Numbered from the stretch's first letter, positions 27,243 to 36,379 are shown. The stretch is 64,000 nucleotides of DNA from Halobellus sp. LT62 (GCF_037031285.1 NZ_JAYEZO010000002.1:434001-498000), one strand, 5' to 3'. Translations and numbers: made by a program. The notes: a model not told the origin generated them from the sequence alone.

Positions 27243-27410
27243 CTCATAAAGCTTCCCAAACTGACTCGCCGCAACCGGTGCGAAGCGCCCGGACTCGCCC
27301 GTATTCGACCGATTTGAGAATGAGTGACACGGGGTTTCGAATCGAGCGTACCGGAGGTTCCGAAAGCGAGGATGCGACCGCACCCGCGAGCGCGATGCGC
27401 TCGGTGCGGT
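27243..27410 (-). promoter_or_regulatory. Internal promoter and hairpin between atpI and atpK
   Basis: In the 238-bp gap, a TATA-like CTTTATGAG (complement of 27243-27251) lies about 60 bp before the atpK ATG. Near the atpI stop, 27377-27410 can fold as ACCGCAC / GTGCGGT around CGAGCGC-GAT-GCGCTCG, a two-part hairpin. Together they could end or process the atpHI message and start a separate atpK-led message. Confidence 0.5.
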
Positions 27411-27423
27411 GACCCCTCCCGCG

Positions 27424-29694
27424 TCAGTCCTCGGTCGTGAAGCGCCGCTCGTAGCCGAACGGTTCGTACTCGCGGCCGCCGCCGTCGAAGAACTTGTTGA
27501 AGAACTCGACGTATTCGAGACGCACCGCCTGCAGGCCGGCGCTCGTGACGCCGAGTGCGAGGACGAGCAGGTGGCCGAGCACGAGCACGAGCAGTCCGAT
27601 CAGGATCGTCGCCGCGTCGCCGTGGACGAGCCCGCCGAACATAATCTCGGTCACTTCGTAACCGTGGTAGCTCAGCGTCTCACCCTGCCCGAGCGCCGCC
27701 ACGGCCTCCGCGTCCGGCATCCCGGTGAGACCGAAGTGCCAGCCGCCGTGGTCGTCGACGTACACGCCGAAGAACAGGAGATTGACCGTGAAGGCCATCC
27801 CCGCTTTCGCGAGCAACACCGCGGCGATACGCGTGTACGAGAGGACGTTCACGAGGACGTTCAGGAACTCGACGACCTCGATCGGCTCGCCGATCGCGAG
27901 CAAGAGGAGACCGGCGATGAACACGAGGAGCGGGACCGTGATCGGCCCGACGCCGGGGATGGTGAATACTTCCATCGTCGGGAAGCCGCTGAAGCCGAGC
28001 GGGATAACGCCCTCGCTGGAGAACGTCGTGTAGAGGAATCCGGGGGCGACGCTTGCGAGCGCGTCGCTGAAGACCCACACCCACAGACCGTTCATCATCA
28101 GTAGCCACGAGCCGTTCTCGTAAATCGCGTGTTCGAGGTCGTGTAGCTGGTAGTCCTCGATGAAGCCGAAGATCCACGCCACGTTGAGGTGGAAGATGCC
28201 GATGAGGACGCTCACGACGAGCCAGCCGCGGGCCCAGTCGATGCCGGCGGGCGAGAGGCCCTTCTCGATCGGCGGGTGCGCCAGTCCGAGCGCGCCCTCC
28301 CAGAAGTACGTCGAGATGACGTGCAGGCCGAACAGTTCACCGTAGAGTACCCCGAAGATCGCCGTGAAGATCCCTGCCGCGATCGTCACGCCGCCCATGC
28401 TCCGGAACGCCGGCCGGTCCGCGAAGTTGGTGTAGAGGTAGTAGCCGATCGCGGTGTAGATGATCCCGTAGCCGAGGTCGCCGATCATGAACCCGAAGAA
28501 CGCCGGGAACGTCAGAAAGAGGATGATCGTCGGATCGAACTCGTAGTAGCTCGGCCGGTTGACGGCCTGTACGAGGATCTCGAAGGGTTTGACCGCACCG
28601 GGATTGTCCTGCACCGTCGGCGGTTCGTCGTTTTCCATAACGACTGCGCTGCCGCCGTCGGCGCGGGCCTGCGAGCCGCCGTCTGCGGCCGCCGCGGCTC
28701 CACCGTTGCCACCTGCGGGTACCTCCTCGCGGACGTGGTCGGTCCCGTCCTTCGAGAAGGTCGCGCGCTCTAACTCCTCGACCTCGACGCGGTCGCCGAC
28801 AGCGTCGGTGACTGCGCCCTTGAACTCCGTGTAGCGCTCCGAGGGAATCCAGCCCTCGGCGATGAAGGCGTTGTCCGTCGTCGCAAAGGACAGCGGCGCT
28901 TCGGTCTTCTGGACGTCGATCGAGAGCTTCTCCTCGGCGGCGAGTAGGAAGCCCGCGGCGTCAACTTTCTCGGACTCCAGCTCGTTCTCGACGGTCGAGA
29001 GCTTCGATTCCAGTTGCTGTTTCTCGTGTTCGAGCTCGGCCTTGTAATCGCTCGGCTCCTCGTTCCCGTCGGTTTCCGGAATCTCGTAGGCGGTGAAGTC
29101 CGCGCTCACCAGCGCGTCGACGAGCGCCGAATCGTCCGCGTCCGCAGCCGGTCGAGCGAAGACGGCGAGGACGTCGTTACCGGCGAAGATTTCGTGTGAG
29201 CGGAGCTCGTCGGCGTCGATGACCGCGCGCTCGATGGTGTCGCGGTCGCCGGAGCCGACGGCGACCTGCAGCGTGTCGTAGCCCGAGAGCAGGTCGAGGT
29301 CGATTCCGAGGTCGACGAACGGCTCGACGGCGTCGAGCCGGTCTTCGAGCGCTCGGATCTCCTGACGGAGCTCCTGTCGACGGTCGTCGAGTTCGTTGAC
29401 GTGGGTCCGAATCTCTTCGAGTTCCTCGTCGAGCGCCTCGTCGGTGACGATGCGCGTCGGCCCCGCGTCGTCGGCGTCGACGTCGAGAATGCTCTCTAGG
29501 GAGCGAACCGTGACGAGTCGGTCGGAGGACTCCTCGGCCCCTTCGACGGGGTTTCCCGGGTCGAAGCCGTCCCACGATCCGTCGTACTCGGTGACGTGCA
29601 GGAGGTTCAGGCCGTGAGCGGTCTCGATGACCTCGTCCATCACGGCTTTCGATCCCGTCACCGAGACCTTGCTCATCTGCTCAGGTCTGAGCAT
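27424..29694 (-). CDS. atpI: A-type ATP synthase subunit I (membrane stator)
   Basis: 756 aa, a-subunit of the Ao motor. The cytosolic N-terminal half (about 1-385) has two coiled-coil arms (ELDDRRQELRQEIRALEDRL and a second at about 220-245) and a haloarchaeal Gly/Ala-rich insert. The C-terminal half has about eight membrane spans beginning near LFLTFPAFFGFMIGDLGYG. The essential Arg is in LSYTRIAAVLLAKAG. MLRPEQ start overlaps the atpH end by 14 bp; the alternative MSKVSV start at 29676 would avoid the overlap. Confidence 0.95.
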   Translation of the reverse strand: MLRPEQMSKVSVTGSKAVMDEVIETAHGLNLLHVTEYDGSWDGFDPGNPVEGAEESSDRLVTVRSLESILDVDADDAGPTRIVTDEALDEELEEIRTHVNELDDRRQELRQEIRALEDRLDAVEPFVDLGIDLDLLSGYDTLQVAVGSGDRDTIERAVIDADELRSHEIFAGNDVLAVFARPAADADDSALVDALVSADFTAYEIPETDGNEEPSDYKAELEHEKQQLESKLSTVENELESEKVDAAGFLLAAEEKLSIDVQKTEAPLSFATTDNAFIAEGWIPSERYTEFKGAVTDAVGDRVEVEELERATFSKDGTDHVREEVPAGGNGGAAAAADGGSQARADGGSAVVMENDEPPTVQDNPGAVKPFEILVQAVNRPSYYEFDPTIILFLTFPAFFGFMIGDLGYGIIYTAIGYYLYTNFADRPAFRSMGGVTIAAGIFTAIFGVLYGELFGLHVISTYFWEGALGLAHPPIEKGLSPAGIDWARGWLVVSVLIGIFHLNVAWIFGFIEDYQLHDLEHAIYENGSWLLMMNGLWVWVFSDALASVAPGFLYTTFSSEGVIPLGFSGFPTMEVFTIPGVGPITVPLLVFIAGLLLLAIGEPIEVVEFLNVLVNVLSYTRIAAVLLAKAGMAFTVNLLFFGVYVDDHGGWHFGLTGMPDAEAVAALGQGETLSYHGYEVTEIMFGGLVHGDAATILIGLLVLVLGHLLVLALGVTSAGLQAVRLEYVEFFNKFFDGGGREYEPFGYERRFTTED

Positions 29695-30013
29695 GTACCG
29701 CCTCCTCGAACTGACTGATCGCGTATTCGACCGCCTCGTCGGCGTTCTCCTCGGCGGACGCGACCAGTTTCTCGCGGGCCTGCTTGCCCTCTTCGATGAG
29801 CTCCTCGCGCTCGGCCTCGATCTCCTCGCGGGCCTCGGCGAGCCGCTCGGATTCGTACTCGTCGGCCTCCGTCTCTGCGTCGGCGCGGATCTCCTCGGCT
29901 TCGCGACGCGCTTCCTCGATGCGCTCGTCGCGATCCTCCTCGGCCTGTTTCACGATGTCTTCGGCCTCGGATTCCGCCGTTTTGATCCGTTCGAGAACCT
30001 CTGGTCTCGGCAT
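29681..30013 (-). CDS. atpH: A-type ATP synthase subunit H (peripheral stalk)
   Basis: 110 aa, almost entirely a charged coiled coil (ERIKTAESEAEDIVKQAEED), the partner of subunit E in the peripheral stalk. First gene of the nine-gene cluster H-I-K-E-C-F-A-B-D. The start at 30013 (MPRPEVLERI) is chosen because the upstream frame is GC-rich shadow sequence inside the promoter region shared with the divergent methyltransferase. Confidence 0.93.
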   Translation of the reverse strand: MPRPEVLERIKTAESEAEDIVKQAEEDRDERIEEARREAEEIRADAETEADEYESERLAEAREEIEAEREELIEEGKQAREKLVASAEENADEAVEYAISQFEEAVHAQT

Positions 30014-30171
30014 ACTCGTATCACCGAAACGTTGCGCAAGCGGCGTATAAGGTGTTTGCGAAACACCGTCACCACGCGCTCGCGAAACACCCGCTCCACA
30101 CGTTCGCCGATCCGCCGTGAGACGGGAGCGGATCCGCACCGTTATGATTCTCCCGTTCCAACCGCCGTCCG

Positions 30172-30795
30172 ATGGGTGTCCTCGAAGACAAGGCCAACGC
30201 GCGCCTGTTCTACAAGTACCTCTCGAAGGTCTACGACCGGATCAACCCCTTCATCTGGAACGAGGCGATGCGCGACGAGGCGCTGGAGTGGTTCGACGTA
30301 CGGCAGGGCGATCGCGTGCTCGACGTCGGCTGCGGCACCGGCTTCGCGACCGAAGGCCTGCTCCGCTACACCGACGACGTACACGGCCTCGATCAGAGCC
30401 GCCATCAGATGGAGAAGGCGTTCGAGAAGTTCGGCTCGCGCGACCGCGTGCGGTTTTACCGCGGCGACGCGGAGCGACTCCCCTTCGCCGACGACTCCTT
30501 CGACGCCGTCTGGTCGTCGGGATCGATCGAGTACTGGCCCGATCCGGTCGCGGCGCTGACGGAGTTCCGCCGCGTCGTCAAACCCGGCCACACGGTCCTC
30601 GTCGTCGGCCCCGACTACCCGAACAACCGCATCTTCCAGCATCTCGCGGACGCGATTATGCTCTTTTACGACGAGGAGGAGGCCCAACGGATGTTCGAGG
30701 AGGCCGGCTTCGTCGACATCGAACACCACATCCAACAGGCGTATCCCGGGAGCCCCCGAGCGATCACGACTCTCGCGCGTGCGCCAGAGGAATAA
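30172..30795 (+). CDS. SAM-dependent methyltransferase (quinone methyltransferase-like)
   Basis: 207 aa. Class I methyltransferase with motif I VLDVGCGTGFATEG, GDAERLPFADDSFDAVWSSG (motifs II-III) and a C-terminal tail that could meet a membrane. It is closest in layout to MPBQ/MSBQ (2-methyl-6-phytylquinol) and UbiE-type enzymes, which in haloarchaea are thought to methylate menaquinone. The exact substrate is inferred, not shown. It is divergent from the ATP synthase cluster. Confidence 0.8.
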   Translation: MGVLEDKANARLFYKYLSKVYDRINPFIWNEAMRDEALEWFDVRQGDRVLDVGCGTGFATEGLLRYTDDVHGLDQSRHQMEKAFEKFGSRDRVRFYRGDAERLPFADDSFDAVWSSGSIEYWPDPVAALTEFRRVVKPGHTVLVVGPDYPNNRIFQHLADAIMLFYDEEEAQRMFEEAGFVDIEHHIQQAYPGSPRAITTLARAPEE

Positions 30796-30822
30796 TCTAG
30801 GACCCCGCTCTCCTGCGACCGC

Positions 30823-31326
30823 TCAATCAACGGTCCCGCGCACCCGACTCACACGCGCGGATTCGACGTAGACGGTGACCGAGACGGTTCGCCCGCGCCG
30901 CAACTGCGGGTCGTTCGTGCCGGCGATCCGGAACGAGCCCGTTTCGCCCTCCGACCAGACGCCGTCGCTCGCGAGGTTGAACGGCCCCGTCGGCCCGCCG
31001 CGAAAGCCCGTCGCCGCGAAGAACGGGACGGGCGGTTGATACCGCAGTTCCTCCCCGTCGACCGCGACGACGACTCGCACGTCCGCGAGGGGCAGCGGCG
31101 CACCGCGCTCGTGCGTGAGCGCGATCGTATCGCCGTCGAGCCGCAGCGAAAGGGCGACCGTTCCCACCTCGGAACCCGGCGGCGAGGCCGCGTCGCTCGC
31201 GATTCCCGGTTCGCCCGTCGCCGCCGCGACGGCCTCCGCACCGGCGGCGACGACGCCACCGAGCACGACTCCGACGAGGAGCAGCAGTACGACACCGATC
31301 ACCGACGCCGACGCACGGGGAGACAC
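30823..31326 (-). CDS. Type IV pilin-like secreted protein
   Basis: 167 aa. The start MSPRASASVIGVVLLLLVGVVLGGVVA matches the haloarchaeal pilin N-terminus (DUF1628/Pilin_N), in which the hydrophobic helix follows a short basic leader cut by a prepilin peptidase. The remainder is a beta-rich external domain. No pilus assembly genes are adjacent; a pilin-like surface protein is the safest name. Confidence 0.72.
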   Translation of the reverse strand: MSPRASASVIGVVLLLLVGVVLGGVVAAGAEAVAAATGEPGIASDAASPPGSEVGTVALSLRLDGDTIALTHERGAPLPLADVRVVVAVDGEELRYQPPVPFFAATGFRGGPTGPFNLASDGVWSEGETGSFRIAGTNDPQLRRGRTVSVTVYVESARVSRVRGTVD

Positions 31327-31379
31327 GCGGGGCTCTGGGCGCTCGATGAGTTATGAACCTTCGGCCGCCGCGGGGTCTG

Positions 31380-32720
31380 TCAGTTGGCAAGAACGCCGGT
31401 CGGCGTCATCGACTCCGAATCGTTGCCCAGCGCGCTCTCGTTGACCGCGCCGTAGACGAACGGCGTCGGCGTGGGGTCGACTGAGAGCACGACGACCGAG
31501 CTCCCGTCGATGGCGGTCACTTGGTAGGTTCCGCTGGGTGCGAGCGTCCACAGCGAGCCGTCGTCGCCGGTCCGGCCCACGACGGAGCTCCGTCCGCCCT
31601 CGGGACCGACGGTGAGTTGCGCGTCGACCGGTTCGTCGTTCGACGTGCTGTTGAGTTGCAGTCGGACCGGACCGCCCGGATACGTCCGGTGGGCGGTCAA
31701 CTCCAGGCCGTCTTTGACGGCCGAGGTCTCCGACCCGGTCGTCACCTGATCGATCGGGCGGTACTGGTACTCTTTGAACACGCGCTCGCTCCCGCTGTCG
31801 ACGAACGCGACGAGCCGGCCTCGTTCGTGTTCGATGGTTACGCGCGTGCTGTCGCTCTCCGGGTTCCCGACGATGTCGTCGCGGATCCGAAGCTCGGTGA
31901 TCGTCGGGTACGCCTCTTCGGTCGCGTTCACCGCGTCGGCGAGCGAGAACGAGCCACCGTTACCGAGTCGAAGCTCCCCGCGGTACGTCTCGCGGACGTA
32001 CGTACCGTCCCGGATGACCGAGAGCTCGATGCTGTCGGCCCCCGACTGGACGAAAAAGCGCGTCGATTCGGCCTCTCCGTTGAGCACCGACGCCGCGTGG
32101 CCCCGAACCGGGCCGGTGAGCGTGTTCAGCTCCAGTTCGATGTTCCCGAAGCGCGACGAGGAGATGCTGAATCCCGGCGTCGACTCGACGAGCGACTGGA
32201 GCCGCTCGCGACGCTGCTGGAGCTCCCGCGCCTCGGCGTCGATCACGGCGAGTTCGTAGAGCAGTCGCCGCGGCGTCAGCTCTCCGCTCCCGTACGCCGC
32301 GATGACCTGCTGCTGTCTGGTCCGTAGCGTGATCGTCCGCTGTTCGATCGCGCTGACCTCCTGCAGCAGGTACTGCTGTCGTCTGTCGTTGGCCCCGGCG
32401 GCTTCGATCCGTTCGACGACCGCGGCGCTTTCGAGGCGGACGTCCGTGGTCTGTGACCCGAACGCGAGGCCGCTTCCGAGTTCGACGTACTCCGTCTTGA
32501 GCGTACTCCGAGTGGCCGATCCCTGCGGGATTCCGAGGACGCTGATCGACGTCTCCTCGTCGGTTTCGTTCGGCGTCGAGACCTGCATCGACGGACCGTA
32601 CCCGGTGGAACCTGACGCGTCGCTGGCGAGCGCGTCCGAACCGTCGGGGAGCGCCGGAACCGCGCCGGCGACGGCGGAGAGGACGAGGAGGAGGGCGAGT
32701 GAGAGGGCGGCAGCACGCAT
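31380..32720 (-). CDS. Secreted/anchored haloarchaeal protein with coiled coil (DUF7096-like)
   Basis: 446 aa. A signal-like N-terminus (AAALSLALLLVLSAVAGAVPA) precedes a long helical region rich in Gln/Arg (about residues 100-185), then beta-rich domains ending near PTPTPFVYGAVNES. I recognise it only as a conserved haloarchaeal secreted protein. The start ATG at 32720 follows a TTTTTAATAA promoter (complement of about 32745-32754). It is divergent from a membrane-anchored HTH protein, a recurring haloarchaeal pairing as I recall it. Confidence 0.62.
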   Translation of the reverse strand: MRAAALSLALLLVLSAVAGAVPALPDGSDALASDASGSTGYGPSMQVSTPNETDEETSISVLGIPQGSATRSTLKTEYVELGSGLAFGSQTTDVRLESAAVVERIEAAGANDRRQQYLLQEVSAIEQRTITLRTRQQQVIAAYGSGELTPRRLLYELAVIDAEARELQQRRERLQSLVESTPGFSISSSRFGNIELELNTLTGPVRGHAASVLNGEAESTRFFVQSGADSIELSVIRDGTYVRETYRGELRLGNGGSFSLADAVNATEEAYPTITELRIRDDIVGNPESDSTRVTIEHERGRLVAFVDSGSERVFKEYQYRPIDQVTTGSETSAVKDGLELTAHRTYPGGPVRLQLNSTSNDEPVDAQLTVGPEGGRSSVVGRTGDDGSLWTLAPSGTYQVTAIDGSSVVVLSVDPTPTPFVYGAVNESALGNDSESMTPTGVLAN

Positions 32721-32788
32721 ACGCAAAGCGTATTCCCGGAACGTTATTAAAAACGCGCCATTCGGTCGGCCGTCGAACGCGTGTCGCA

Positions 32789-32906
32789 TTTCAGCGTTCC
32801 ACGTGCACTCTCTCGTCGGCGTCGGTCCGGTAGCGCGGTCCTGCCTCCCCACACCGTGGGTGACTCTCACGATGGAAAGCGTTTTCAGCGTTCCACGTGC
32901 ACTCTC
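32789..32906. repeat. 24-bp direct repeat in a divergent promoter region
   Basis: The same 24 bases, with core GCGTTCCACGTGCACTC, occur at 32789-32812 and 32883-32906, exactly 94 bp apart, in the 191-bp space between the two divergent genes. The core contains the palindromes CACGTG and GTGCAC. The second copy ends six bases before the plus-strand ATG at 32912. Confidence 0.75.
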
Positions 32907-32911
32907 AGCAA

Positions 32912-34207
32912 ATGCGGACGTCCGCGCTGTGGGTTGCCCTCCTCCTCGTCTCCGCCGCGGTCGCTCCAGCCTCCGCCCTCGCCGTCGGCGATCTCTCCGC
33001 CGGCTCGTCACCGTCGCCGACCGACGCTGGCCCGCCGGCCGACGAGACAGACGCCCTGCGATCGCCCGCCGTCTTCCAACAAGCGAGCGAAGACGATGTG
33101 GCCGCCCGAACGAGCGTCGAGATCGATCTCCAGTCCGACCGGAGCGCGGAGTGGCGCATCGAGACGCACTACGCGCTCGAATCGGAGAACGAGACGCGCG
33201 CGTTCAGAAGTCTCGCGTCCGAGTACGAGGCCGGCGAATCAGACGTTGGACCGACCCCCGTGTTGTTCGAGTCGCTCCAACAGCGCGCGAGCGAGTCGAC
33301 GGGGCGGCAGATGGCGATCGAGAACGTCACGTATCACAGTTCGATCGACGAGGAGGTCGACCGCGGCACGCTCGCGCTGACCTTCCGCTGGACGAACTTC
33401 CTGCGTCAGGGCGAGAACGAGACGCTCCTCCTCGACGACGTGTTCGCGCTACCGACCGCCGAGACCGACGAGCAGCGGACGTGGCTCTCGATCTTCGACG
33501 ACGACCAACAGATCCTCATCCGCCCGCCCGAGAGCTATACCGTCACGGGGACGAGCATCCCCGTTCAGCAGCGAGAGAGCGCGATCATCCTCGCTGAACC
33601 ATCGGACTTCGAGGGCGAGGACGAAGCGCTCGAAGTCACCTACTCCGCCGTCGGACCCGCCGGACGGCTCCCGGTCGGCCTCCTCGCTGGCGGCGGTATC
33701 CTCGCGGTCGTGACGCTTTTCGCCGGGCTCTGGGTGATCCAGCGGAGCGAGACGCGCACCCTTCCGTGGGCGTCGCCGTCGCCCAACGATGCGCCGCCCG
33801 GCGGGGCGGTTGGGGCTCCCGAGTCCAACGGCGGAACGGATGCGCCCGCGACGCGGCCCGCCGACGAGACGGCCGTAGACCGATCCGCCGAGTCGGCACA
33901 GCCGGTCAGCGAAGGTGACCGACGTCCCGACAGAGACGATCCGTCCGCCGGCGACGTCGAAGCCGGGCCCGACCTGTCGCTGCTCTCCGACGAGGAGCGC
34001 GTCGAGCACCTTCTCGAACAGAACGGCGGGCGGATGAAGCAGGCCACCATCGTCGATGAGACGGACTGGTCGGACGCGAAGGTTTCACAGCTCCTGTCAG
34101 CGATGGCCGACGAGGGCCGCGTGGACAAACTTCGGCTCGGGCGCGAGAACCTCATTTCACTCCCCGATGACGCCGAAGAGTCGACTGACGCCCCCGACGA
34201 CGAGTGA
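32912..34207 (+). CDS. Membrane-anchored winged-helix protein (DUF7345/DUF7343-like)
   Basis: 431 aa. Signal peptide (RTSALWVALLLVSAAVAPASALA), an external beta-rich domain (about 60-255), one membrane span (VGLLAGGGILAVVTLFAGLWVI), an acidic linker, and a C-terminal winged helix (EERVEHLLEQNGGRMKQATI, then DETDWSDAKVSQLLSAM). It looks like a one-piece sensor that carries information from the surface to DNA. The ATG at 32912 is preferred over the GTG at 32897, because it starts the signal peptide directly. The divergent secreted protein may be a partner. Confidence 0.75.
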   Translation: MRTSALWVALLLVSAAVAPASALAVGDLSAGSSPSPTDAGPPADETDALRSPAVFQQASEDDVAARTSVEIDLQSDRSAEWRIETHYALESENETRAFRSLASEYEAGESDVGPTPVLFESLQQRASESTGRQMAIENVTYHSSIDEEVDRGTLALTFRWTNFLRQGENETLLLDDVFALPTAETDEQRTWLSIFDDDQQILIRPPESYTVTGTSIPVQQRESAIILAEPSDFEGEDEALEVTYSAVGPAGRLPVGLLAGGGILAVVTLFAGLWVIQRSETRTLPWASPSPNDAPPGGAVGAPESNGGTDAPATRPADETAVDRSAESAQPVSEGDRRPDRDDPSAGDVEAGPDLSLLSDEERVEHLLEQNGGRMKQATIVDETDWSDAKVSQLLSAMADEGRVDKLRLGRENLISLPDDAEESTDAPDDE

Positions 34208-34264
34208 CGCCCTCCGACGACAACTGACGCTCCCGACGACAACTGACGCCCAACGACGACCGCC
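34186..34264. repeat. 19-20-bp tandem repeat across the stop codon of the HTH protein
   Basis: Four units each starting TGACGC: 34186-34204, 34205-34224, 34225-34243 and 34244 onward, sharing the core CCCGACGAC. The gene's TGA stop (34205-34207) is the first triplet of unit 2. The repeat therefore straddles the end of the coding region. Confidence 0.7.
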
Positions 34265-34321
34265 GGTGCTGAGGCTGTCGCCGCCACTGAGGGCCGACGC
34301 CCGTGTCGAGAAACGGACGAT

Positions 34322-34346
34322 CGGATCCTCGATAGGATCCGCTTTT
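34322..34346 (+). terminator. Hairpin plus T-run
   Basis: CGGATCCT (34322-34329), loop CGAT, AGGATCCG (34334-34341), then CTTTT. A perfect 8-bp stem followed by a T-run lies between the HTH gene and the prenyltransferase gene; it could terminate the upstream message or act in the leader of the next gene. Confidence 0.55.
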
Positions 34347-34384
34347 CGGAACCTCTTTTGCCGCCCCATCCTCAGCGACGGGTA

Positions 34385-35227
34385 ATGGAGTATCTGGAGC
34401 GTCGGGTGTCGCTGGTCGAGGCGCGCCTCGAGGAGGTCATCGAGGCAGTCGACCCCCCGGAGCTATCCGACGAGATCGCACACGTCGCGCTGGCGGGCGG
34501 CAAGCGCGTCCGACCGGCGGTCACGATTCTCGCCTGTGAGGCCTGCGGCGGGGAGCCCGCGGACGCGGTCGACTTCGCCGTCGCGATCGAGCTGGTCCAC
34601 AACGCGTCGCTCGTCATCGACGACATCATCGACCGCTCGGACGTGCGGCGCGGCACGGCGAGCGCGTGGGCCGAATACGGGTACGGTCCCGCCATCATCA
34701 CCTCCGACGGCCTCTTGGGCGAGGCGTTCGCGCTCCTCTCGCGGAACGACCACGCGACGCAGATCGTCGCCGAGTCGATGGTCGAACTCGGCGAGGGCGA
34801 GGCAACCGAACTGGTCGCACGCCCCACCGACGAGAGCGAGTACATGGAACTCGCGCGTCGAAAGACGGGGGCGCTGTTCCGCGCGGCCGCGGAACTCGGC
34901 GCGGTCGCCGCCGACGCGGACCCCTTCACGGTCGAGGCGTTCGGCGAGTACGCAGAGCGCGTCGGCGTGGCGTTTCAGATCCGCGACGACGTCCTCGACG
35001 CGACGGCCGATCCCGACGACCTTGGCAAGCCGACCGGGCAGGACGCGGAGATGGACCGACCCTCCTTGGTGCAGGTCACCGGGCTGTCCGCGGAGGAGGC
35101 CAACCAGCGCGCGCACGACCAGTCCGAGCAGGCGCTCGACGCGCTGGCGGCGTCGGACGTCGACGACAGCGAACCGCTCGGGTACCTCACGGACCTCGCG
35201 GAGTTCGTCGTCGTTCGCGAGCGCTGA
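34385..35227 (+). CDS. idsA: Polyprenyl (geranylgeranyl) diphosphate synthase
   Basis: 280 aa. Head-to-tail prenyltransferase adding isopentenyl units to make the C20 (or longer) chain of archaeal lipids. Seen: GGKRVRPA; first Asp-rich motif DDIIDRSDVRRG (DDxxD); ELARRKTGALFRAAAELGA; and second Asp-rich motif IRDDVLDATADPDDLGKPTGQD. The start at 34385 gives the normal N-terminus; the in-frame GTG/ATG upstream at 34358 lies just after the hairpin. Chain length cannot be set with confidence from sequence alone. Confidence 0.9.
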   Translation: MEYLERRVSLVEARLEEVIEAVDPPELSDEIAHVALAGGKRVRPAVTILACEACGGEPADAVDFAVAIELVHNASLVIDDIIDRSDVRRGTASAWAEYGYGPAIITSDGLLGEAFALLSRNDHATQIVAESMVELGEGEATELVARPTDESEYMELARRKTGALFRAAAELGAVAADADPFTVEAFGEYAERVGVAFQIRDDVLDATADPDDLGKPTGQDAEMDRPSLVQVTGLSAEEANQRAHDQSEQALDALAASDVDDSEPLGYLTDLAEFVVVRER

Positions 35228-35251
35228 CCGAGTCGCCCTCGGCTTCCCGTT

Positions 35252-36379
35252 TTAGCCCTGCGTGGCTTCCGCAGCGGTCGGGAACCGCGACTCCGCGATC
35301 GCGAACGCGAGCGTGCTGAAGACGCCGAGGAGCGTCCCGGCAGTGAGCCCGACCGCCAGCTGCGTCATCGAGAACGACTCGACGCCGGCGATCCCGCGCG
35401 GGAGGAAGAACCCCGAGACGACGTAGAGCACGACCGCGATGGCGACGACGTAAAACGGCGCGTTGAGGTAGCGCCACTTGAATCGATCCGCGAGGTACTC
35501 GTCGGTCACCTGCCCGAGACTGGAGGTGACGCCGGCCGCGGCGAACCACTGGACGGACCCGTGAACGAGTGCCGCGAGGACGAGCGGCGGCGTCGCGTCG
35601 GGAACGCTCGCGCGGACGGTCTCGACCAAGGCGTACCCGCGGAACCCGCCGACGACGAGGAGCGCCGCGGCGGCGACGTAGGTGATGAGGGTGACGCGGC
35701 CCTCATAGAGCACGTCGCGGACGCGCTCGGCCGTATCGTCGACGGCGTCCTCCAGCCCGAGGCCGCGAAAGAGGGTGTACAGGCCGAGGAACGCCGAAAT
35801 GAAGCCGAGAACGACCGCGCCCGGGACGTCGAAGAGGCTCGCGATCGTGACGAACGGATAGATCAGGAGGAGGATGCCGAGGGGTACGAGAATCGTTCCC
35901 CGCGTTTCCGGGTCGGCGAGGACCTGTTTCATCGTGTAGTAGATCGATTCGAGGTCTTGGGCCTGCCGGACGACGACCCGGCGCACGCTGTCGATCGGGA
36001 CGCGCGAACGGATGATCGGCAGGACCGACTCGTCCTGCGCGCCGTCGGTGATGACGATGGCGCTGACGTTCTCGCCTGTCGAGAGCCCCGCCAGCACGCG
36101 GTCGATCTCCTCGCCGATCGCGCGGTTGGCCTTCACGTCGCCGCCTTGGGTTCCCGTGACGGCCGCGACGGCGACTTCCTCGTCGACGTCGGGGTCGCGG
36201 TCGAGCGCGTCGTGCTCGTGAATCCCCTGAAACAGCACGTTGACGTCGGAGTCCTCCGGGTCCGCCGTCGCGAGCGCAACGGCTGCGGATTCGACGGCGT
36301 CGCGGCCGACGACCGGCGTCTCCAACCCGGTCTTGCGGCCGAGGTCGTCGTCGAGGTCGACGCAGAGGACCAACAGCAT
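35252..36379 (-). CDS. DUF373 family membrane protein
   Basis: 375 aa. The N-terminal soluble domain (MLLVLCVDLDDDLGRKTGLE...) holds the DUF373 signature with NRAIGEEIDRVLAG and AIVITDGAQDESVLPII. The C-terminal half has about six membrane spans. It is widely conserved in archaea with unknown function. It converges with the prenyltransferase (24 bp) and is divergent from the radical-SAM-like gene. Start at 36379; the much longer upstream frame is shadow. Confidence 0.88.
   Translation of the reverse strand: MLLVLCVDLDDDLGRKTGLETPVVGRDAVESAAVALATADPEDSDVNVLFQGIHEHDALDRDPDVDEEVAVAAVTGTQGGDVKANRAIGEEIDRVLAGLSTGENVSAIVITDGAQDESVLPIIRSRVPIDSVRRVVVRQAQDLESIYYTMKQVLADPETRGTILVPLGILLLIYPFVTIASLFDVPGAVVLGFISAFLGLYTLFRGLGLEDAVDDTAERVRDVLYEGRVTLITYVAAAALLVVGGFRGYALVETVRASVPDATPPLVLAALVHGSVQWFAAAGVTSSLGQVTDEYLADRFKWRYLNAPFYVVAIAVVLYVVSGFFLPRGIAGVESFSMTQLAVGLTAGTLLGVFSTLAFAIAESRFPTAAEATQG

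Noticed and set aside
32302-33597. A 431-codon plus-strand frame across the divergent promoter
   Set aside because: It overlaps two well-supported genes in the wrong frames and has shadow composition.
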